64,000 nucleotides of DNA from Allodiplogaster sudhausi (GCA_945643635.1 CALZFC010000018.1:755001-819000), one strand, 5' to 3'; shown: positions 36,804-48,267, counted from the first letter of the stretch. Translations and numbers: made by a program. Notes: generated by a model from the sequence alone, not told the origin.

Positions 36804-39800
36804 TCAGAGAAGCGGAGACGTGAGAAGTTGCCGTTGTCGATGAACAATGAAACCGAGGAGGATGGTCAAAGTGGCCAGAAGAAGCAGAGAAGCCACGATG
36901 AGGGCCAGCACGCGAGGAGGCATCCCTAAGAAAAATATATTCTCGAACTTGCGCACCGCTTGCAAAAATAGTGTTACATAAATGTACATATCTACATATT
37001 TGATAAGTCTGAAACAATGCCAGAATTTCTTCTCGAATTTGTTTTGATAGCTGCAGAGTTACCACTGCTGCAGGCAGCGAAGGGCGCGCCCGCGCCGTCG
37101 GAGAAGTGACCATCGCCGAGATGCTCTTTAAAAGAACACTTAATTAGCAAAAACATTTCTTATATTTTGTAAGTATTATATTTATAACAGAGAAGGGAAC
37201 CGACGAGCATCGCCGGATTCTTCGATGCCGAGAACGATGAGACCGCGCTCCGGTAGATCGAAATCAGCCACTGCCGCTGGCTGTCTGGCTGCTTCTGCCG
37301 TCTTATATTCTCTCTCTTTTCAAATAATTCGTTTCATTTTAATGTATGTTTATATTTAAAAATGTATATATTTTTTGTAATGGCAAGCCATGAACTGCTG
37401 ACCGGAAGCCCTCTGGCGTCGTATGAGTCGAGTGTACGGCTCAGGCTGCGCGCGCAGGGGGGAGGCGGTGAAGAGGGCCACGACGCCAACCCCGCTCCCC
37501 TCCTCATCCTCTAGTGAAGCAGAGGACGCAGAAGATGTCTGGCAAAAGGCCTGGATTCTTTCAAGAAAAACAGATTTATACAATAAACAAACCTTTAGCC
37601 TGCTGTTGTCGATGCCATTGAGATCGCTAGCAGAATACGGTTTGAAACCCGGCGGCATAGGACTTCGACTGGGGCCCGAAGGAGTTGAATACAAGGAGGA
37701 TTGTGCTTCCTGCTAGAACAATCAGCATATGGCATAACTTCTCAAAGGATTCCAACCTCCTCAAATTGTCCACTCGATGCTGTGTTCACATACACGGACG
37801 GGCCATAGTTACCTCAATAATATTTTATCATTTCGTCTTCAGCGTTGAATAAAGAATATATATATACCATTTTTCGACGCAGATCTCGGTGCATCAGGAT
37901 CGTACTTGTACCCAGATGGAGTAGTCGGAGTTCTATAAATTAAAATAGGTAGTTTTGTATTCATTTAAAAGTGTAAGTTCAATTTGAAGAAGACCACAGA
38001 CATGCTGTTTTCGCTGGCAGCCGTAGACGAAGAGAAAGTGAGTGGAGTCTCCTCGAGAGGCGCGCTTTGAGTACTGGAGTATTCTTGGTTAGACTCCGGC
38101 TGGACGATTAGCTGAGGAGCCGTCGTCGTTTCTGTCGTGGAGAGCGGACGTGTTGGATATCTGCAAAGAACAGATTGCCTCCAGTAAAAGCACGCAGTTT
38201 GTTTCTCGTGGCATGCTTATATTTGTTTCAGAAACTGTTATAAAAAATGTAAATACATTTTTTTTTTTTAGAAAAAAGAGTAACAGACCCTGATTCATGC
38301 TCCTCTTCTAGCGGCGTATTTCTGTCGATTTCAGAGGTTCGTGTCGAGGGCTCAACCTGTTCTTGAAGTTGTGGTGAAGAGAGACATTGTGGTTGCTGAA
38401 ATAACTTCTAGTTTCTTTTTCTGTACCTCCTTCAGTCTTCTCTCTTCCCTTCACTCTCTCAATATATTCATGAAGGATTAATAACGAAAACGAATGAATT
38501 TTCTGACAGCAGAAATGCATCCGAACTGTCGTTCCTTGAGCGTCAGCCGAATCTGGCAGTTGAAGTAGAGGCCGACACGATCTGCGAACTTGAAGACTTG
38601 CGCTGTCTGCCCTGCCGACAAGTCAGCCAAGTAGTAGAGCTGGTCTAGGATCGAGGTGTCTGCAGAGCATCTGGAAGGAGAGATGGAGAGAGAGAGTGAG
38701 AGAGAGAAAGAGAGAGAGAAAGAGAAACAGAGATAAAAGAAGGAGAGCAAGAGATGGAGAGAAGATCAGAGATTAGAGAAGCAGACAGTCTGAGACACAC
38801 ACCCATTTTCATCAAGAACTGTGATGGAAGTCCCTCCTTGGCCGTCATAGACAGTGCAGGTATGAACACGCATGCAGTAGACATCGGGAAGCTGGAAAGA
38901 GCTTAGGCAGTTGTGCGTATAGGAGAGAGCAAGGGAGAGAGAGAGAGAGAGAATTCTGAGAGCAACTTCAAATGGTAAATACATATTCTTTTTTTATTTT
39001 ATCTCTAATTTGAAGTTACTTTCGTTTATATTATTGTGAGTTGGAACACGACTCCGAAGAATATGAGCCAACCTCGCCATCGCAAGTCCACTTGTGATAG
39101 ACCCAGTCCCCGATTCTCGCATAAGTGACTGGCGAACCATCCGGGCCATCCGACAGAATCTCATATCTAGCAAAGAGAATATTATTGCAGCTGTGGGCAT
39201 TCGCAGTGAAGCTTTCGCACTACTTTGTAATCAATGTAAGATAATAAAGATATCTAACTTGCAAGAAGGCAACGGTGTCTGAGATTCAAGGAGCTCCGTC
39301 GTCAGATGCCTGATGCAGAGAGAGAGACAGAGAGAGATAGAGAGAGAGAGACAGAGGGTAAGATGGAGAGATAGAGAGAGACAGAGAGAGATAGAGAGAT
39401 AGATAGAGAGAGAGAAAAACCGCGAGAGATAGAGAGATAGATAGAGAGAGAGACCGCAAGAGATAGAGAGATAGAAAGAGATAGAGAAAGATATGAAAAG
39501 TGAAGAAGGGAAAGAAAAATGAAGATGTCGAACCCGACGTCAATTCGCTGATTGACGGCCTTGCTCGTCTCGAGATAGAAACACGCCGTGCGATATGCAC
39601 GATCTACTTTCGTGATGAATATCTAGAAAGGTTCACATACGTGATACATATACATTTATGTATGTATGATTCATCTTATAAAAGATAAATGTTTTTACTC
39701 ACCGGATGGAAGGAAACGATTACAGTCGCGATTACGGTAACTCCGTTTATCTACAATTGATTACAAGTTGGCTTCATTCTTGCCATTCCAGGTTCAGTTA

Positions 39801-40418
39801 CTGTGCAATTGTCTGTTTGCTCTGAAAGAAAGCTGACCTCTCGTTGTCTTCGCACTCCGCACTGGTCGAATCGGATGGAGAAGTGTTGATCAGACAAAGA
39901 GTCTCCGAGCTGCACGCATTCTGGCTCTCCGATGTGGCCCTGAAATTACTTTCTGATTTCCTTTAATTAATATTTTCATTTCTTTTACATTATTTGTAAA
40001 AATATATAGACCATGCCTAAATTTATAAGGGAATCGCCTTAGCCCTTTGGCCTTCTCCCAAGCGAATCTCTGCAGCTGTTTTTTTACAACTCCTAGATTG
40101 AATTTGTAATTCTGAGAAAACACATCGGCCGGAAACATGCTCGTGCACGAGTAATGAATTAGCGTGGACAGGTAATTTTAAGGCTACGGCAAAAAAGAGA
40201 GCGATAGAAGGGCGAGGGAGTCAGAGAAAGAGCGGGAGATGGAGAAGGTAAGACCGAGAGAAAGGCAGATACAAGTGCTGGCAAAAGATGAAATGTGACA
40301 GCGAAAGATAAATTAGAAGTTGAATTTCTTGCCTTGACAAATATCCTGCCTGTAAAAGACTGATCGGTCTTGAAGGAGAGCGAGATGTCCTCACTTCCGC
40401 ATCGCACTTCGGGTTCCC
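36804..40418 (-). CDS. Cuticlin-like ZP-domain membrane protein (5' end not found)
   Basis: Extracellular-matrix protein of the nematode cuticlin family, which polymerises through ZP domains in apical matrix. Exons fit in phase from 40418: EPEVRCGSEDISLSFKTDQS, GHIGEPECVQLGDSLSDQHF, INGVTVIATVIVSFHP, FITKVDRAYRTACFYLE, then LPSCKYEILSDGPDGSPVTY, IGDWVYHKWTCDGE, LPDVYCMRVHTCTVYDG, DLSAGQTAQVFKFADRVGLY and FNCQIRLTLKE. These give ZP-N and ZP-C with the expected Cys spacing. A Ser/Thr/Pro/Glu-rich linker follows, then a furin-like site (RLIRRQR), a short Cys-containing segment, a transmembrane helix (VLALIVASLLLLATLTILLG) and a tiny cytoplasmic tail. The first visible intron (39940-40332) uses a GC donor. 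The signal-peptide exon must lie upstream of 40418 and was not identified. (GA)n tracts sit in two introns (38690-38720, 39315-39490). Confidence 0.88.
39312..39495. repeat. GA/GATA-rich tract in ZP-gene intron
   Basis: Units such as GAGATAGAGAGA and GACCGCAAGAGATAGAGAG are repeated through about 180 bp of an intron of the ZP-domain gene, leaving only about 12 bases before the splice acceptor at about 39311. Confidence 0.85.
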
Positions 40419-41848
40419 CTCAAACAAACTTCTTATTCTTTTGCTCGTAGTACCTCAAAAAATACACCGAAAATTGGCCATTTCTTGTGCTTCATTGTAT
40501 ATTCGTCTCAGTCTACTGGTAGATCAATCTACTACTTGCTCTGCTTCTACCGTAATGGACACTCTTGTAATTGCTTGTGATCATACATGTGGCCATGGCA
40601 AATGGACCCATTTGCTATTACTCCTCCATCACGGTCTAGCAGATTCTTCTGGTCTGGCCATTAAGTCTCGACCATGTCAGGGCACATAGTACTTGTAGAG
40701 CAAAAGCATTATCATTTTGATCTACAGATGTACTTCCTCCTCTCTCTCTCTCTCCTTCTAATCGTTCTCAACTGGCGCTCACTTCTTTGTGCTTCGCGGC
40801 TCTTGCCGTCTTGAGTACATTAGGGAATGAAAAAAGGTGATCCAAGCTTGGGAGAGGAAGGAAATCGCAAATTCTGTGAGAGAAAGGAGGAAGTGAGAGA
40901 GAGAAAGATAAAGATAAAGAGAAAGAGTAAAGAGTAAGAGAGTGAGTGAGAGGGCAAACAAGAGACTGGAATCAGACAGAAAAGAGCCGGTAACATGATG
41001 AATGGAAGAAAGCATTAAGGTGAAAGTGAGAGTTTCGAAAACAGACGAGCAGAAAGAGAGAGGAGGAGAGGCTCTCAGGCATTCTCTAATGGGGTTGATG
41101 GCATGTGCTACAGGCAGGGCATGAATCGGAAGCACAAGAGAGTGCTTTGCCAAGGACCAGGGATCATGAGAAGAGGGGACAGAGAGAGGGATGAAGAGAG
41201 AGAGAGGGGGATGGAGAGAGGGATAGTGAGATAGCGAAAGAAAGACAGAAAGAGAGGAAAAGAGAGAGAGAGAGCAGATGACAAAGGAAGGGGATTAGAA
41301 ACAGCGAGTAATGAGACGAGATGTCTGAATGCCGTGAATTCCCTTGAATTGCGTGGTGAACGTTGATGTTTTCCAGTGTTTTTGCACCTCGGCAATGTCG
41401 AACGAACGATCTTGTAAAGGGTGATCGAGAGAAGAAGAGACGGAGCCAGCTACGATTCCCTTTTTCTCCTTTACCATTTGCCCCTCTCTCAATCTTTATG
41501 CCCATTCTTTTCTAAAGCCGGAAATACAGAAAAAAACAACAACAGGGCCTATTCACCGTTTTGCCATTCACCACTAATATGACATGTATTTGTGTTAGAG
41601 AAAGGAAGCCGACTTGTCAGAATGAGTTGTGGTTGCAAAGGCATTGAATGAGAGTTCAAGGCCAGACGAGGGTTTTCCAAGGAGTGCAGATTCACGCTGT
41701 GAGAAGAAGAAGGAAATTCTGATGGACATAAATGAAGCAGAACGAGGATGGCGTTGGCATTCAAAGGAAGGCCTTGCACGTTTCACTTCAACTAATTACC
41801 GGATGGCGAGATCAAAGATGAACGAGTGGAACGAGTTGCAAGATCCAT
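40419..41848. other. Upstream of ZP gene; nothing certain
   Basis: Should contain the missing first exon and promoter of the ZP-domain gene. A candidate MKHKKWPIFGVFFE frame near 40490 is too weak to assign. GA-rich stretches lie at 40895-40945 and 41165-41275. Confidence 0.35.
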
Positions 41849-42172
41849 CTAACCAATGACACCCGAAGCTGGAGTAATCCGAGACGGAGCTTGTGATTCT
41901 TCCTTTCCTTCCACGTACTCTGCTGATGCTTGAATTCCAGAGAGCAGAGACTGCAGAATGGAACTCATATTCAACACAAAATTATGTTTTTGCTGATGGT
42001 TATCACTCTAGAATAGCACAGTTGTCATAAATAGAAATTTTAAAACATTCTTAAATAATTTCTGGTTGTCAAATAAAGCAATTTTTAAAGTTGTGCTCAC
42101 CAGTAATAGCAAGGTCGCCAGGGGTGGAAGTTTGGAGAGATCACCATGGCCGCTCCTTCGATTTCTTGTCAT
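41849..42172 (-). CDS. Unrecognised small gene or 3' exons of a larger gene
   Basis: Two exons join in phase: MTRNRRSGHGDLSKLPPLAT plus LLLL, then SDNHQQKHNFVLNMSSILQS and onward to PSRITPASGVIG and stop at 41849. Immediately before the ATG is an AG acceptor (AACATCAG/ATG). This could be a trans-splice site or an ordinary acceptor, in which case an exon at 43271-43315 (VPATATTPPSSLQSQ) joins in phase 0. No family is recognised. The sequence looks soluble and helical in the middle. It may be the 3' part of the gene at 44957-46277 on the same strand. Confidence 0.4.
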
Positions 42173-42837
42173 CTGATGTTAAAGTAGTAGTGCAACGATT
42201 AATTTAACTCGGCACGGAGTAAAATTGATAATACAATGGAGATTGGACAATTGTTCCCACCGGTATAATGAGTAAATCTATTATTTTTGAAAAAAGATAA
42301 ATGAAGTGAAGAAAGAGAACGAGAAAGGAGTCGGAATGGAAGAAAGTGAAAGTGGCTGCCATTCCATCTCCGCCTCCTACTCGAGTGTCATACGGAAAAG
42401 GGCATGCAATGAAGCCGCGGGAGATTGGTGGGCGGCGTTCACTGAGGACAGCATACCGTATCAACCATGCTATTATCACTGTCCAGGGCAATCTGGACGA
42501 ACAATAAGGATGGCATTCCATGTGCAAGGAAGAGCAAAGGAGAATTCGCCCCGTAACCAGAGGCATGCCTCTTCCCAATTACATTTCTACTAATTACCAG
42601 TCATACTTTTCTGTATAACGACGGGCAGATTACTTCAATCGGAAAATGCCTCCCAGTTCGGAATCGTTGAACTGTCCTGAGAGCCTCTCCTTCTCTCATC
42701 CTACTTGCATGCTTATGTGTATGTACATATATAGAGGGAGAGAGATGTAGAAGTATGTAGCGAATGAACCGGGAAAGAAGAAAGTAAAGAAAAGGAGGGA
42801 GATGAAAATCGCAAAAAAATTAGACGGAAATGACTAT

Positions 42838-42980
42838 ACACACAGAAAATAATTTGGTTGTATTTAACAAAATGAGGTACAAATATATTATGAGAATTCT
42901 AACACGCAGAATATTTTGTGAAAACGGCGCGGGCATTCTGTACCCTCCGAGGTACATTTTGTAAAATGAGCGAGTTGGGC
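42838..42980. repeat. Word-repeat module C next to ACACACAGAAAA
   Basis: Begins TATACACACAGAAAATAA and is followed by recurring pieces in both orientations: ACAAAATGAGGTACAAA, GAATATTTTGTG, GAGGTACATTTTGTAAAATG. Shares its start with the modules at 46849 and 58271 but uses a different word. Boundaries on the right are unclear. Confidence 0.5.
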
Positions 42981-43350
42981 CGGAAGCGCCCCATTCAGCT
43001 GCTGTTTTTCGCTCTGTTTTGTTTTTTTCTCTTTCCCTCTTGATAAAACTGCCTATCTCTCTATATATCTTTTTTCTCTCAGCTTTTCTCTACCCAACAA
43101 TACCTTTTTCCCCACTGTACTTGCATTTTAAAGCCCCTTTAAAATTACTTTTATACGGCATTCCAGAGTTTCTGAAATTGTTTATATCTTTTTCTTCTTA
43201 TTTCTCTCTCTGTCTACCTAAATAGAATAAAATGTCATTAAAGATCGCAAAAACCGATAATTTAGCTAACCTGTGACTGTAGTGATGATGGTGGAGTCGT
43301 CGCCGTTGCTGGTACCTGGAAGTAGATAGAGAGAGAGAGAGAGACATTTT

Positions 43351-43422
43351 GTTCCCGACCGGACCCGAACCACCACCCCCACGCGCAATTTTCCCACGTT
43401 AACCACCAGGCCACCAACCCAC
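43351..43422 (-). repeat. tRNA-like sequence, probably SINE head or tRNA pseudogene
   Basis: Read on the minus strand it contains TGGCCTGGTGGTTAACG, close to a tRNA A box and D arm, and about 35 bases later GGTGGTTCGGGTCC, close to the B box GGTTCGANTCC. It ends CCGGTCGGGAA. The overall resemblance is to tRNA-Glu or tRNA-Asp type genes, but a clean cloverleaf with anticodon arm cannot be drawn. It runs straight into a (CT)n tail on the same strand, the layout of a tRNA-derived SINE. Confidence 0.5.
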
Positions 43423-43578
43423 CCATGCAGCTTTCTGCATTGGATAACCTAGTGATAGGGAGGGGGGGGAATGAGACATATGCGCAGCGATTTGCTTCAT
43501 TCCTGTCTCATGTCTCTCTCTCATCTCTCAAGTTTTGTTTTTGAGTTGTTTGTCTGTACATACATTGTGAGTATACAT

Positions 43579-43699
43579 GCACCCCCCCCCCCCCCCCCAC
43601 CCCTTATCTTGCTCGCTGCGGATAGAGAGAGAGAGAGAGACAGACACAGACAGACAGACAGACAGGCAGAAAGACAGACAGACAGAGAAAGGACAGAAG

Positions 43700-43734
<35 letters not shown>

Positions 43735-43814
43735 GAAGAAGGCGAGAGAAAGAAAGAAAGATGGATGCAGCCTTTCAAGTGCGGTCGCATGCGATCGATC
43801 GCATGCAATGCGAG

Positions 43815-43849
<35 letters not shown>

Positions 43850-43947
43850 CACAGACAGACAGAAAGACAGACAGAAAGACAGACAGAAAGACAGACAGAA
43901 AGACAGACAGAAAGACAGACAAGCAGAAAGACAGATATACAGAGAAA

Positions 43948-43987
<40 letters not shown>

Positions 43988-43998
43988 AAGAATGAAAG
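43579..43998. repeat. Poly-C run followed by GA and GACA microsatellites
   Basis: A C-run (about 43579-43599) is followed by (GA)n, (GACA)n at 43640-43685, (GA)n, a GATC/GCATGC-containing unique island at 43765-43812, then a longer (GACA)/(GACAGAAA)n array at 43833-43930 and (GA)n to 43985. Open frames on both strands here are repeat artefacts. Confidence 0.9.
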
Positions 43999-44956
43999 AA
44001 AGACAGAAAGAACTATCTTTCTCTTGATAAGTGAACGCTGTTCGTGATGTCAGGAGTTGGCCGTGTAGCAAAAGTTGGATCCCTAGCTTTTGTGCGTGTA
44101 ATCAAACCGCTCAACGTTACTTATCCGCATCTCTCTGTACCTCATTAGAACCGCCTTTCTATGTAGAATCTAATGACATAGAGAGAGAGTGACCTTTAGG
44201 TCTCTTTATAGAGTTCCCTGCAAAAGAAACACACATACTCACAAATCTATGAAACAGTCGTTTCTGCGCTCAATTATCAATCAATATGGTCTCTCTCTCT
44301 CTGTCTCTCGGTGTTTCGCTCCCTCTCTCCTTCTCTCTCTCTCTTTCTCTCTCTCTATTCTCTCTCTCCTTCTCTTTATAAGTGAAGGTCAGAAGTTGGC
44401 CGTGTTCCTCGCTCTTGCGCGCAAACTTGTAAGTGTAAGAACAACCCTCAACGCTTCATTATCAAACGCATCCCAAATAACAGTCAAAACAATTCTAACA
44501 ACATTTGGAGCAAGCAAATTCTTCAAATAACATAATAAATTCCTACAATCAGGAGACTGAATTCAATGTACAAGTTACTTCTACAAGCGAAAAAACAACG
44601 ATTATATTCACAAGATACTTCAAATAAGATAATATGTCCCAATAACCACAACATACAGAAACCGGTTCGATTCTCAAGGTTAATAATGCTAGAAAGGGAT
44701 ATTGACCAGGGCACATTTACAGTAAACGATAGGTAAAATATTAGAGCTTCACAAAATTTCAAGTAATCCAATTTTTATATCTCTGAATACTTTCTCAGGC
44801 AAAGGAATATATTAAAGTTACTTTTTGGACACAAGTAAACCAAAAAAGCGAGGGACCTGATAGAAAAAATCTCAAAATGTTTGGGAAAGAAGCAATATAT
44901 CGAACGAAGTCAGGAAAAAGATAAAATATCCTAATTAGGTAGAAAGAGAGTGGAGC

Positions 44957-46277
44957 TCAGACCAAGTCGGAGAAGTCCTCGATGTCATACGGCGGTGAGT
45001 TACTGTTTACGGTAACGGAAGAATGGTTTTCTTCTTCAACGGTATTTCTTCCAACGATATTTCCTCCTATCGATTCCTCGTCATCACTCCACTGCTCATC
45101 TTCACCACGGCGATTGTCTGCATATGCGATTGGAACCTTAAAATTCGCACTTTTTAAAGATAAATGATTTTTCTGTATACTGTAACTACAGTAAGCAAAA
45201 CTAACAAAAGATGAAGAATAACTCTTGCACTCAAAAGCATAGGCAGGTTACTGTATCTTGAGTGAAAAAATACAGTAACCAGCCTATCAAGCAAGAGAAG
45301 TCTTCGTGATTCAAACTTCATTTAAGATTCATTACAAGAAAAGTAAGCAAAAAGTTCATTCCTTCAAAAGATTCCTTCTATGCTAAGAAAGGTTAAAAGC
45401 ACTAGCAAAAAGGGTATTGTTACATGAATTAACAAACTTTTTGTCTTTATTGACGTCGGCTGAAGCACTCGCCGTCGACGGCTGTGTCGAGGGCTCTTCC
45501 AAGGCATCCAAGCCAATCAACTCGCGGAAGACGTAGTCAACCGATTGCTTCTGCGCGTCTGTTAGCTGCTTCGTTGACGAGCTGAATCAACACTCTTCCC
45601 TCTCGGTCTTTCACGATATTGCAATCTTTGTATTTAAGGTTTATAATTCAAAAAAAGAACTCGTTTATTGCCCAACCCTAAAGTAAAAGGTGGTTCTATT
45701 ACGGGCTGCTGGAATAACCTCGCATGGTCATCGACAGGCTTCCGCGCCTTCGCAGCGCTCAGCATCTTTCCAGAAATGCCAGACGTACTATCCGGCCCGA
45801 CCTCCTCACACTCGTCACCTGGACAATATTCACGCTTATTATAAGCCTTCCAAGAAGGAAATCATGATACAATATTCACGCTTATTATAAGCCTTCCAAT
45901 AAGGAAATCATGAGTTCACAGTTAGAGAAAAAAATTAGAAGAAAAAATGCCCTCGGGTCGCAGAGATAAAGATGATTATTGTATGGGATGGCATATAGAT
46001 TTAATTGTATAGCATATGAATCTTAGAAAACCTTAATTTTTGGAAGAAATAACAATATTAAAGCAAAGCAAGGGTACTATTCAATTACTCTTGAAAAAAA
46101 TATTACCGACCTTCTTCAACAAGAAGATCTTATAAGACAATGAAAAGTAATGGAAACTAAAGCTTAAAAACACCAACCAAAGAACAGCTCGGTGGCCGTC
46201 TTGAACAAGTGTGCCCGACGTAGTCTTGCTCTGCTCATCTGCTTGCTTCCCTCGGTACGACATCGACGGCAAACTGC
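44957..46277 (-). CDS. Unrecognised multi-exon gene, 5' end not found
   Basis: Four exons fit: an upstream exon from acceptor 46277 (AVCRRCRTEGSKQMSRARLR then HLFKTATELFF); 45818 downwards (GDECEEVGPDSTSGISGKML, then KARKPVDDHARLFQQPVIEP); an exon around 45420-45582 (STKQLTDAQKQSVDYVFREL, IGLDALEEPSTQPST); and 45143-44957 (VPIAYADNRRGEDEQWSDDE, then PPYDIEDFSDLV stop). The protein is hydrophilic with an acidic Ser-rich tail, suggesting a nuclear regulator, but no domain is recognised. The stop follows a possible weak donor (TTG/GTCTGA), so the chain could continue to the exons at 43.3-41.8 kb. The intron at 45.2 kb holds a hairpin. Confidence 0.45.
45239..45287. repeat. 17-bp hairpin in intron
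   Basis: ATAGGCAGGTTACTGTA (45239-45255) pairs with TACAGTAACCAGCCTAT (45271-45287) with a single mismatch and a 15-nt loop. Outer bases CTTGC/GCAAG extend the symmetry. It is transcribed within an intron of the unrecognised minus-strand gene. Confidence 0.75.
45823..45914. repeat. 46-bp tandem duplication
   Basis: ACAATATTCACGCTTATTAT through AAGGAAATCATGAT is present twice in direct tandem (45823-45868 and 45869-45914) with one substitution. The first copy abuts a splice acceptor of the minus-strand gene. Confidence 0.95.
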
Positions 46278-46519
46278 CTAAAAGCGAATGTTCCCTTCTC
46301 AAAAATAAAATATCCAAAAGAAACATTGATATGAACATAAAAAGCAAATGCAAACAGCAACCTATTACAATAGAAAACATTGTTCGAAAGTTGTATGTCT
46401 GACCACATTTCTGAACCGCTGAACTAGAGTTCGAAATTTTGATTGAACGGACTGGTTAAAAAACGGAACAATGGTAACTTTTCAAAGTTCGATTTGTCTC
46501 ACTCTATCTTTCTCTCTCT

Positions 46520-46564
<45 letters not shown>

Positions 46565-47038
46565 CCTCTCTATGTCTGTGTTGTCTCTATGTCTCTCTCT
46601 GTCCCCCTCCGTGTCTCTCTTTCTCATGTTTTGCTTATTTTTCATTATATTAAACTGCAAATCGATCTTTTCTACCGTTTCGCAGCTGTTAGAATAAAGA
46701 GAGAGATAGATAGAGAGAAAGAGAGAGAGAGATAGAGAGAGGGAAATGAAAAGAAACCCAAAGAAACCAACAACGCAAAAGATATTGAGGTAAATATATT
46801 GAAAGATGCTTTTGTTTACGAGGAAACACGCTGCATGTCATGGTGCGCAAAACTACAAAATGTCCGCGATACCCCATTTTGTAGTTTTGGGAGGTCGAAA
46901 ACGCCAAAACTACAAAATGTCCTTGGCGTTTTTCGGCTCGCGGAAAAAACTACAAAATTTTTTTCTGTGTGTATAGTGAACAACAGAATCATAAGCCCGA
47001 GGGGAAAGAGAGCGAAAGTGAAAGCGAGAAAGAGATAC

Positions 47039-47077
<39 letters not shown>

Positions 47078-48267
47078 GAGAGAAACAACACGAGTCAACT
47101 CATCTTCTCTGCTAGATTAGATGAGAGCGTGGCATAACCGCCGGCAAGGAGGGCGTGACTATACCTGATGGAAGAATGAGAGGGTCTTCAAGATCAGTCT
47201 CCCCACATCTCGCAACTTATAAAGGGGTGAGATAGTAATGCGGAAGCGGAGAGTTCAGAGAAAACATGAGTGCTTGGCGCCAGAAAGAGAGAGAGAGGGT
47301 AGTGAGAGAGGGCGAGAGACAGGGAGAAAGGGGCGAGAGGGAGAGAGAGAGAGATTGAAAGAGCCGAGAGATGACAGTCACAACAGCCACTTACGACCGA
47401 GGACTACAGGAGACAATGACGACATAATTGAGATCATCTAATTTGCCCACTTCAAAAAATTCTTTAAAATTTGAAAAAAAAGAAGAATCAAAAAAATATT
47501 GCGAACGTTCGATTCGGTGTTTAAAAAGTTCTAAAATTATATCTTTAAAGTGAATGGCATCACTAAAGAAGTCTCGATATCTGACGGGGTTCCATGACAT
47601 GAACGGTTCGTGAGTAATAATACATGAATGAATAGATGATTGCGGAAGCTAGCATGGAGCACATTGAAAAAGATGATCAGCGCACTTCTTTAGTGCGTTC
47701 GTATAGAACTGATTAATTGATGGTGGGGATGGCTCTGTCTGGGATTGCGCAACATAAATAACCTCAAGGCTTTTAGAGCCAGAGGATGACTCTTTCCATT
47801 TGGCTTTTTCAAAGAGACCGGACAAAGAGGTCCAAGGGAGTAGGGGAGGGGGGGGGGCAGGCATGGAGACTAGACTGTCCTCGAGGCGGGAGAGGGGAGA
47901 AGAAATTGCATGTGGAGGGAGGGGGGAGTAAAAGGAGACCTACGATCATGGACGCCTTTTGTTCAGCATTTAATGTAGCCAGCGAATATGTGCAGAAGGC
48001 GATGAGGGAGGAAGTTTAGGAGTGCAGACTTACTTGATCACAATGGGGATCTGAATTAGCAAGACAAGCTGTGCCAGCGGCTTCAACCCAAAGATCACAT
48101 TAAAGCGATGTCATTTGGCATGGCAAAGAGCGTGTAGTTACTGTTTCTGGGAGTGGTTATATCCCAATATTGAGGCAGAGAGATTGAGAGAAGGAAGAAG
48201 GTGAAAGAGAAACTACTAATGATAATGACAAAGGATCACTCCACCCGCCCAAGGCACTGGCGGATAG
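46278..48267. other. Intergenic, repeat-rich
   Basis: Contains (CT)n at 46499-46570, (GA) tracts at 46696-46745, 47040-47070 and 47285-47355, and word-repeat module B. No supported exon chain. Confidence 0.45.
46849..46974. repeat. Word-repeat module B (AAAACTACAAAAT) next to ACACACAGAAAA
   Basis: AAAACTACAAAAT occurs forward at 46849, 46905 and 46947 and reversed (ATTTTGTAGTTTT) at 46876-46888. The first two form a 13-bp perfect stem with a 14-nt loop. The third copy sits in the loop of an AACGCCAA/TTGGCGTT stem. The module ends TTTTTCTGTGTGTATAG, the reverse complement of the start of module C. Confidence 0.85.

Noticed and set aside
40441..40689. Plus-strand frame of 82 codons upstream of the ZP gene
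   Set aside because: No splice partner or recognisable motif; lies where the ZP gene's own upstream region is expected on the other strand.
43577..44047. Frame of 156 codons with Asp-Arg-Gln-Thr repeats
   Set aside because: Entirely due to (GACA)n and (GA)n arrays.
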